A DNA stretch of 35,724 bases from the NCBI RefSeq assembly GCF_003614925.1, contig NZ_QYLP01000081.1:1-35724 (forward strand). Direction: 5' to 3'. Positions 31,653-35,724 of the stretch are shown here, in pieces (the stretch's first letter is position 1; each line of letters opens with the position of its first letter). The notes below the pieces were generated by a model. The model had not been told where the DNA came from. It worked only from the letters and a program-made list of their open reading frames with translations, and ran no database searches. This DNA comes from Arthrobacter celericrescens. GTDB lineage: Bacteria > Actinomycetota > Actinomycetes > Actinomycetales > Micrococcaceae. Made by a program: the position numbers and the translations under genes.

Positions 31653-32633
31653 TCAGTTGGCGGCGGAAGCTGCGGGAGCCGGGTGGACCGGGGCGGGGCC
31701 GAGTTCGTCGATCAGGCGCTGCATGGCCACGTAGGCCTTGTTGCGGTAGGCGACCAGTTCGGGGGTGCGCTCGGCGGGAACGTCCAGGTAGCCGGCTCCG
31801 GTCTTGGTGCCGAACTTCCCGGCGTCCACCAGTTCCTTGAGGGACTCTGGAGTCGCGAAGCGTTCGGGCCAGCGGGTCTGCAGCGAGGAGTAGCAGAAGG
31901 AGTAGACGTCCAGGCCTGCCATGTCAGCGATGGCGAAAGGGCCGAAGAACGGCAGCCGGAACCCGAAGGTGGTGCGCACGATCGTGTCGATGTCCTCGGG
32001 GCTGGCAATGCCTTCCTCCACGATCTGCGTGGCCTCGTGGAAGAGGGCGTACTGCAGCCGGTTGAGCACAAACCCCGTGGCATCCTTGACCCTTGCGGAT
32101 TCCTTGCCGGTGGCGGCGACTATCCGTTCCACGAGCGGCAGCACCGCCTCGTCCGTGCCCGGATGCGGGATGAGTTCCACGCCCGGGATAAACGGGGCCG
32201 GGTTGGAGAAGTGGACGCCAAGGAAGCGTTCCGGGCGTTCCACCGCTTCGGCCAGCGACGCGATCAGGATGGTCGAGGTGTTGGACCCGATGACGGCGTC
32301 CGGCCGGGCCGCGGCGCTTATCCGGCGCAGCGTCGCGTGCTTGATCTCGAGCTTCTCGGGCACGGCCTCTTCGATGAAGTCGGCGTCCGCTACGGCTTCC
32401 TCGATAGAAGCGGAGGGCGAGAGGTTCGCCTCGAGGCGGGCGACGGCGTCGTCGGGGAAAAGCCCGTCGGCGACAAACTGCCGGGCTTCCTCGAGCAGGC
32501 GCTCGTAGTTCTTCCGCGCCACCTCCTCGGAGACGTCGGCGATCCGGACGGTCGCGCCGGACAGGGCGAGCACCTGGGCGATGCCTCCGCCCATGTATCC
32601 GGAACCGACGACGGCGATGGTCAGCTCACTCAT
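31653..32633 (-). CDS. 3-Hydroxyacyl-CoA dehydrogenase-fold oxidoreductase
   Basis: A 326-residue NAD-dependent dehydrogenase of the 3-hydroxyacyl-CoA dehydrogenase superfamily. The N-terminal Rossmann domain has VVGSGYMGGGIAQVLALSG and IADVSEEV. The catalytic region has SNTSTILIASLAE and the His of GVHFSNPAPFIPGVELI. The C-terminal helical domain carries KDATGFVLNRLQYALFHEA and FGFRLPFFGPFAIADMAGLD. It resembles members acting on free hydroxyacids (L-gulonate 3-dehydrogenase, carnitine dehydrogenase) as much as CoA ones, and no beta-oxidation genes are nearby. AGGAGG precedes the start and overlaps the preceding gene's stop. A role in oxidising a sugar acid such as a tetronate or apionate is plausible. 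Confidence 0.85.
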   Translation of the reverse strand: MSELTIAVVGSGYMGGGIAQVLALSGATVRIADVSEEVARKNYERLLEEARQFVADGLFPDDAVARLEANLSPSASIEEAVADADFIEEAVPEKLEIKHATLRRISAAARPDAVIGSNTSTILIASLAEAVERPERFLGVHFSNPAPFIPGVELIPHPGTDEAVLPLVERIVAATGKESARVKDATGFVLNRLQYALFHEATQIVEEGIASPEDIDTIVRTTFGFRLPFFGPFAIADMAGLDVYSFCYSSLQTRWPERFATPESLKELVDAGKFGTKTGAGYLDVPAERTPELVAYRNKAYVAMQRLIDELGPAPVHPAPAASAAN

Positions 32634-32641
32634 GATGCCTC

Positions 32642-33580
32642 CTAGGCTTTGGGGAGCAGTGTGCGGATGTATTTCTGGTTGGTGGCGCAGACGCCGAGGC
32701 TGTCTCCGCCGTAGTGTTCGGCGAGGATGATGCCGTTGAAGCCGGCGGCCACCGCGTCGCGGAAGACCTGGCGGTAGTTGATCAGCCCCATTTCCATGGT
32801 CGACGGCACCGAGGTGGCCCAGCTGCCGTCCGCGGCTTCGTCCCGGGTGTAGTTCTTGACGTGCCAGTAGTTGGCGTACGGAAGCGTCTTGTCGTACAGC
32901 TCCCGCCAGTCCTCCACCGGGCGGTGCAGGCGGATGAGGTTGGCGACGTCCGGGTTGAGGCCGACGTTCTCCAGCCCGACGTCTTCAATGAAGCGAACGG
33001 CGCTGTCCGCGGTGCCGAGGTAGGTGTCTTCGTACACTTCCAGGGACATGATGAGCCCGAGCTCGGCGGCGTGCTTGCCGAGTTCGCGGATGCGGCGGAC
33101 AGCGGTGTCCCACATTTCGCGGTCGTCCGGATCCTTCGGCCCCTCGGCCGTCCAGAACCACAGGGCCTCGCGCTGTGCCCGGCTGAAGGGCTGGTGCAGG
33201 CCGGTGGAGAAGACTTCCATGCCCCATTCGGCGGCGGCGTCGATGGTGCGGTGGGCGTAGTCGAGGTTGCGTTCCTCGTGGCCCGGCATGATCACGCTCT
33301 GCCGCTGCAGGTGCACGGAGGGGATGCCGACGCCGTGGGACTGCGCGACGGCGAGGAATTCGTCGCGCCGGGAAGCTTCAAGGTCGGCGGGGCGGACGTG
33401 GCTGTCGGCCAGCTCCGCGAGGGTGAATCCGACGTCGGCCACTTGGGCGAACATGTCATCCCAGACCTCAGCCGGGGCGTCGTGCATGGCGGTGCCGTCG
33501 CGGCCGACGGTACGGAAGCCGTGCAGGCACGTGGCGATGGGCCAGGTCTCGGCCGTGTAAGGGGGCTGCTCGATTGGCAT
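32642..33580 (-). CDS. Xylose isomerase-like TIM-barrel enzyme
   Basis: A 312-residue sugar isomerase/epimerase (AP_endonuc_2, PF01261). Likely divalent-metal ligands are Glu in SLEVYEDTYLG (about residue 186), Asp in NPDVANLI, His in WHVKNYTRDE and Glu in ILAEHYGGDS near the end. The start at 33580 has GGAG five bases upstream. An in-frame extension to 33661 would cover the promoter and operator and is rejected. It is first in the leftward operon under the operator at 33631. In other tetrose and apionate pathways this fold supplies an isomerase, epimerase (EryC-like) or 3-oxo-acid decarboxylase. Any of these would feed erythrulose to the kinase at 25362. Specific activity not determinable. 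Confidence 0.87.
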   Translation of the reverse strand: MPIEQPPYTAETWPIATCLHGFRTVGRDGTAMHDAPAEVWDDMFAQVADVGFTLAELADSHVRPADLEASRRDEFLAVAQSHGVGIPSVHLQRQSVIMPGHEERNLDYAHRTIDAAAEWGMEVFSTGLHQPFSRAQREALWFWTAEGPKDPDDREMWDTAVRRIRELGKHAAELGLIMSLEVYEDTYLGTADSAVRFIEDVGLENVGLNPDVANLIRLHRPVEDWRELYDKTLPYANYWHVKNYTRDEAADGSWATSVPSTMEMGLINYRQVFRDAVAAGFNGIILAEHYGGDSLGVCATNQKYIRTLLPKA

Positions 33581-33630
33581 AGTGCTCCGTTGCGCTTGTG
33601 GATCAGTGGGCCCTGTGATGCTGCCCACAA

Positions 33631-33661
33631 AATATCCTATAGGAAATAGTGATTGCGTCAA
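33631..33661 (-). promoter_or_regulatory. Promoter with overlapping GntR-type operator
   Basis: On the minus strand TTGACG (33656-33661) and TAGGAT (33634-33639) are separated by 16 bp, a credible promoter for the TIM-barrel gene operon. The -10 lies inside AATATCCTATAGGAAA (33631-33646), identical over 16 bp to the operator at 25315-25330, so bound repressor would block polymerase. Confidence 0.78.
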
Positions 33662-33709
33662 CCGGCACTTTCTCGGCGGTGGTTTCCGGAAGCGGCCCCG
33701 CCCTTAACG

Positions 33710-33743
33710 AAAAATCCCCGCCTCGTCCAAAGACGGGGCGGGG
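33710..33743 (-). terminator. Terminator of lipoprotein gene
   Basis: A 12-bp stem (33716-33727 with 33732-33743, one G-T pair, 4-nt loop) is followed on the minus strand by ATTTTT. It is a classical intrinsic terminator 30 bp past the lipoprotein stop. Confidence 0.88.
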
Positions 33744-33774
33744 AACTTTCCGAGTGCGGCTACAAGGCCATGGA

Positions 33775-34110
33775 TCAGGCTCCGCTGCAGAGTTCGCTGA
33801 ACCTGGCACCGGCCTTCTGGTACTCCTCGGTGAGCTCGCCGAGCTTCGCCTCGTCCGGGTTCTGCTTGGCGGATTCGTCGGCGTATTCCAGGAGCGCCTT
33901 GAGCGACGGCTGGAGTTCCTCGGACGCCACGGCCTCAAGGGGGCGCAGGGCGTTGGCGATGCGGTTCATCGCAGCCTTGCCCGTTCCGGGGTTCGACACA
34001 ACAAGGTTGAGGCGCTCGCAGGTTTCCTTCGTGGACAGCTCCGGCGCGGTGCAGGCGGAGGCCGAGACAAGGAGCCCGGCGGCGAGCAGAACAGTGGTGA
34101 GTTTTTTCAT
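33775..34110 (-). CDS. Small predicted lipoprotein
   Basis: A 111-residue protein with a type II signal peptide: KK at positions 2-3, hydrophobic core LTTVLLAAGLLV, lipobox SASAC. The mature part (about 90 residues) is predicted helical, with two Cys after the lipidated one (in KETCERL and FSELCSGA), which could form a disulfide outside the membrane. No family recognised; similar small helical lipoproteins are common in Micrococcaceae. GAGGG lies four to five bases before the ATG. It has its own promoter and terminator and looks independent of its neighbours. Confidence 0.8.
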   Translation of the reverse strand: MKKLTTVLLAAGLLVSASACTAPELSTKETCERLNLVVSNPGTGKAAMNRIANALRPLEAVASEELQPSLKALLEYADESAKQNPDEAKLGELTEEYQKAGARFSELCSGA

Positions 34111-34114
34111 GGTC

Positions 34115-34143
34115 CCTCAAGTTGTCGGTTTGAGTCGATTGTA
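34115..34143 (-). promoter_or_regulatory. Lipoprotein promoter with inverted repeat
   Basis: TACAAT (minus strand, 34138-34143) is a good -10 box about 27 bp before the lipoprotein start. Between them CTCAAG and TTTGAG (plus strand 34115-34120 and 34129-34134) form an imperfect inverted repeat. It uses the same hexamer as the HspR box HAIR but in the opposite arm order, so I do not call it a HAIR element. Confidence 0.4.
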
Positions 34144-34194
34144 CGCAGGGATGCCTGAGGGAAAGCGAACTGCGTGCGCCGCCCGGACGGCAAC

Positions 34195-34611
34195 TCAGTC
34201 CCGCGGGCGCCAGACCACCACGGCTTGGGACCGCGGGCGGGGACGCTGGCCGCGGGCCAGGCTGACGACGTCGCCAGCCGCTCCTGCGGCGAAAATCCGC
34301 GCATCGAGGGGATCCCGGCGTCGGGCAAGCTCTTCTGTCAGCTCCGCCACACGGTGCTGCAGCGCGGCAACCTGGTTCTCCAGCTGCATGATGCGCTTTA
34401 TGCCCTCCAGCGAAACGCCTTCATGGGACAGCCGCTGCACCTCACGCAGGCGGTCGACGTCGCGCTGGGAGTAGCGCCGCGATTTTCCGGGGGCGCGGCT
34501 GGGCGAAACGATGCCCAGGCGGTCGTACTGGCGCAACGTCTGCGGGTGCATGTCAGCCAGCTCCGCCGCCACGGAAATGACGAAAATCGGCTGGTTGACG
34601 TCGATACCCAT
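34195..34611 (-). CDS. hspR: HspR-type MerR-family heat-shock repressor
   Basis: A 138-residue MerR-fold regulator. The winged helix FVISVAAELADMHPQTLRQYDRLGIV and the wing SPSRAPGKSRRYSQRDVDRL are followed by a coiled-coil dimerisation helix (LENQVAALQHRVAELTEELA, about residues 80-100) and a basic tail. HspR represses the dnaK operon and clpB in actinobacteria by binding HAIR boxes with DnaK as co-repressor. It lies nine bases after dnaJ, and its ribosome site TAGGAG includes the dnaJ stop, consistent with the conserved dnaK-grpE-dnaJ-hspR operon. dnaK and grpE would be beyond the right edge. Confidence 0.94.
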   Translation of the reverse strand: MGIDVNQPIFVISVAAELADMHPQTLRQYDRLGIVSPSRAPGKSRRYSQRDVDRLREVQRLSHEGVSLEGIKRIMQLENQVAALQHRVAELTEELARRRDPLDARIFAAGAAGDVVSLARGQRPRPRSQAVVVWRPRD

Positions 34612-34620
34612 GGCGGGCTC

Positions 34621-35586
34621 CTACAGCCTGGCCTTGGCGGCCAGGTCTTGGCGCGGGTTGGCGTCCGCAGTCGCCTCGGCGAAGGCCTTCACGGCCTCCT
34701 CGGCGTCCTTCGGCAGGTTCTGGGGAACGACGACGTCGACCGTCACAAGCAGGTCGCCCTCCCCCTTGGAGGTGTGGACGCCGCGGCCCTTGACCCGGAG
34801 CGTCCGGCCGGAATTGGTGCCGGCAGGGACGCGGAGCTTCACGTGGCTGCCGTCGAGCGTAGGCACCTCGATCTCGCCGCCGAGCGCGGCTTCCGGGAAG
34901 GTGACCGGGACGTGGACACGGATGTTGTCGCCGTCTCGGATGAAGAAATCATGGGGCTTAACGCTGACCGTGATGATCAGGTCACCATTGCCCGCCGCGC
35001 CGGGGTTGCCCTTGCCGCGCTGGCGGACCTTCTGGCCGTCCTTGATGCCGGCAGGGATCTTGACGTCGATGACGTTGCCGTTGTTTTCGCGCAGGCTCAC
35101 CGTGGTGCCCTGGATGGAGCCCTTGAAGGAAATGCTGGTGGTGGCGGTGCGGTCCGAGCCCTTCTGCGGGGTGCGCTGGAAGCCGGTCTGGCCGCCGCCG
35201 AAACCGCCACCGAACAGGTCCGCGAATTCGGGCGGGATGTTGCCGGCACCGGCAGGCTGGCGGGCACCGCCGAACAGGCCGCCGAAGAGGTCCTCGAAGC
35301 CGCCGTTCGCGGGGCCGCCACGACCTCCCGCACCGGGAGCGAAGCGGGCGCCGCCCATGGCCCGGATGGCATCGTACTGCTGGCGGTCTTCCGCGACGGA
35401 CAGCACCGAGTACGCCTCGGAGATGTCCTTGAACTTCTTCTCCGCGGCAGCATCCCCGGCGTTGGTGTCCGGGTGGTACTGGCGCGCCAGCTTGCGGTAC
35501 GCCTTCTTGATATCGGCGTCGGAGGCGTCCTTGGCCACACCAAGGATCGCGTAGAAATCCTTCTCAACCCAGTCCTGGCTTGCCAA
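34621..35586 (-). CDS. dnaJ: DnaJ-family co-chaperone without zinc finger
   Basis: A 321-residue J-protein that stimulates DnaK ATPase and delivers clients. The J-domain (about 9-75) has [20 protein letters not shown] and the HPD tripeptide in [10 protein letters not shown] Gly/Phe-rich region (about 80-150, [19 protein letters not shown]) follows, then two beta-sandwich client domains ([43 protein letters not shown]). The CxxCxGxG zinc repeats are absent, as in CbpA-like and actinobacterial operon DnaJ proteins. Start codon is TTG at 35584-35586, with AAAGGA nine bases upstream. No ATG alternative gives the conserved MASQDW start. Confidence 0.93.
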   Translation of the reverse strand: MASQDWVEKDFYAILGVAKDASDADIKKAYRKLARQYHPDTNAGDAAAEKKFKDISEAYSVLSVAEDRQQYDAIRAMGGARFAPGAGGRGGPANGGFEDLFGGLFGGARQPAGAGNIPPEFADLFGGGFGGGQTGFQRTPQKGSDRTATTSISFKGSIQGTTVSLRENNGNVIDVKIPAGIKDGQKVRQRGKGNPGAAGNGDLIITVSVKPHDFFIRDGDNIRVHVPVTFPEAALGGEIEVPTLDGSHVKLRVPAGTNSGRTLRVKGRGVHTSKGEGDLLVTVDVVVPQNLPKDAEEAVKAFAEATADANPRQDLAAKARL

Positions 35587-35628
35587 GTGTGTGTCCTTTC
35601 ATTGCTGCTTACTGTTGCGCTACGCAGA

Positions 35629-35724
35629 GCATAGGCCCCCGCCCCTTCGCGTGGGCGGCTCGGTCCTTGCGGACCCGAGCCGCCCACGCTTCGGCAGGCC
35701 CGATGCCACTCCCGGGGCCTATGC
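35629..35724. other. Nested inverted repeats upstream of dnaJ
   Basis: An inner hairpin (arms 35649-35666 and 35671-35689, one bulged G, loop 4 nt) is enclosed by an outer 11-bp perfect inverted repeat, GCATAGGCCCC at 35629-35639 and GGGGCCTATGC at 35714-35724, the last base of the window. It sits 43 bp upstream of the dnaJ start. There is no T run on the minus strand. It may be an mRNA attenuation or processing element between the upstream heat-shock gene and dnaJ. Confidence 0.55.

Noticed and set aside
34115..34134. HAIR-like HspR box near the lipoprotein gene
   Set aside because: The arms are in the order CTCAAG...TTTGAG, the reverse of the known CTTGAGT-N7-ACTCAAG, and one position mismatches.

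Overview
The window is high-GC, densely packed DNA with short intergenic gaps, frequent ATGA stop/start overlaps and GTG/TTG starts. Protein style and the dnaJ-hspR arrangement at the right end point to an actinobacterium of the Arthrobacter/Paenarthrobacter group (Micrococcaceae). This is inferred from the sequence alone. No rRNA, tRNA, insertion sequence, phage gene or CRISPR array was seen.

Layout. (1) 61-5266, minus strand: a five-gene operon in which two cytosine-deaminase-like amidohydrolases flank a polar-amino-acid-type ABC importer (lipoprotein, permease, ATPase). It looks like uptake and deamination of a small nitrogenous ring or amide compound. (2) 5493-14837: an AraC-type regulator divergent from a plus-strand operon. 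That operon holds two tiny related peptides, an SDR, a StyA1-type and a fused StyA2B-type flavin monooxygenase, a phytoene-dehydrogenase-like flavoprotein, an isatin-hydrolase-like cyclase and a benzoylformate-decarboxylase-like ThDP enzyme. (3) 14924-16439, minus strand: a PaaX-family repressor, a 46-residue unknown and a RidA-like protein. (4) 16675-25213, plus strand: a 2-aminobenzoate-CoA ligase, a fused 2-aminobenzoyl-CoA monooxygenase/reductase, an FAH-family hydrolase, an acyl-CoA thioesterase, and second copies of both the ligase and a small cupin. (5) 25362-33580: a tetrose-phosphate module (DhaKL-type kinase, RpiB-like and TPI-like isomerases, GntR/FCD regulator) facing an MFS carrier, a 34-residue membrane peptide, two dehydrogenases and a TIM-barrel enzyme. 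(6) 33775-35586, minus strand: a small lipoprotein, hspR and dnaJ.

How it fits together. Regions 2 to 4 read as one contiguous catabolic island. Indole is oxidised by the StyA-type oxygenases and the SDR/flavoprotein to isatin. The cyclase opens isatin to isatinate. The ThDP enzyme may decarboxylate isatinate, which is chemically 2-aminophenylglyoxylate. Anthranilate is then activated to its CoA thioester and dearomatised by the fused monooxygenase/reductase. RidA, the FAH protein, the cupins and the thioesterase are candidates for deamination, ring opening and CoA release. The family assignments are strong; the order of steps is inference.

Region 5 reads as conversion of an acid or polyol to erythrulose, then erythrulose phosphate, then D-erythrose 4-phosphate. 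It is probably controlled by the GntR protein through an identical 16-bp operator found at both outer promoters.

The least explained items are the two peptides sharing HPKPAPRP (6629-6715 and 7584-7742), the 46-residue protein at 15890-16030, the duplicated small cupins, and a shared palindrome (TGACG-NN-CGTCA) in two divergent promoter regions.
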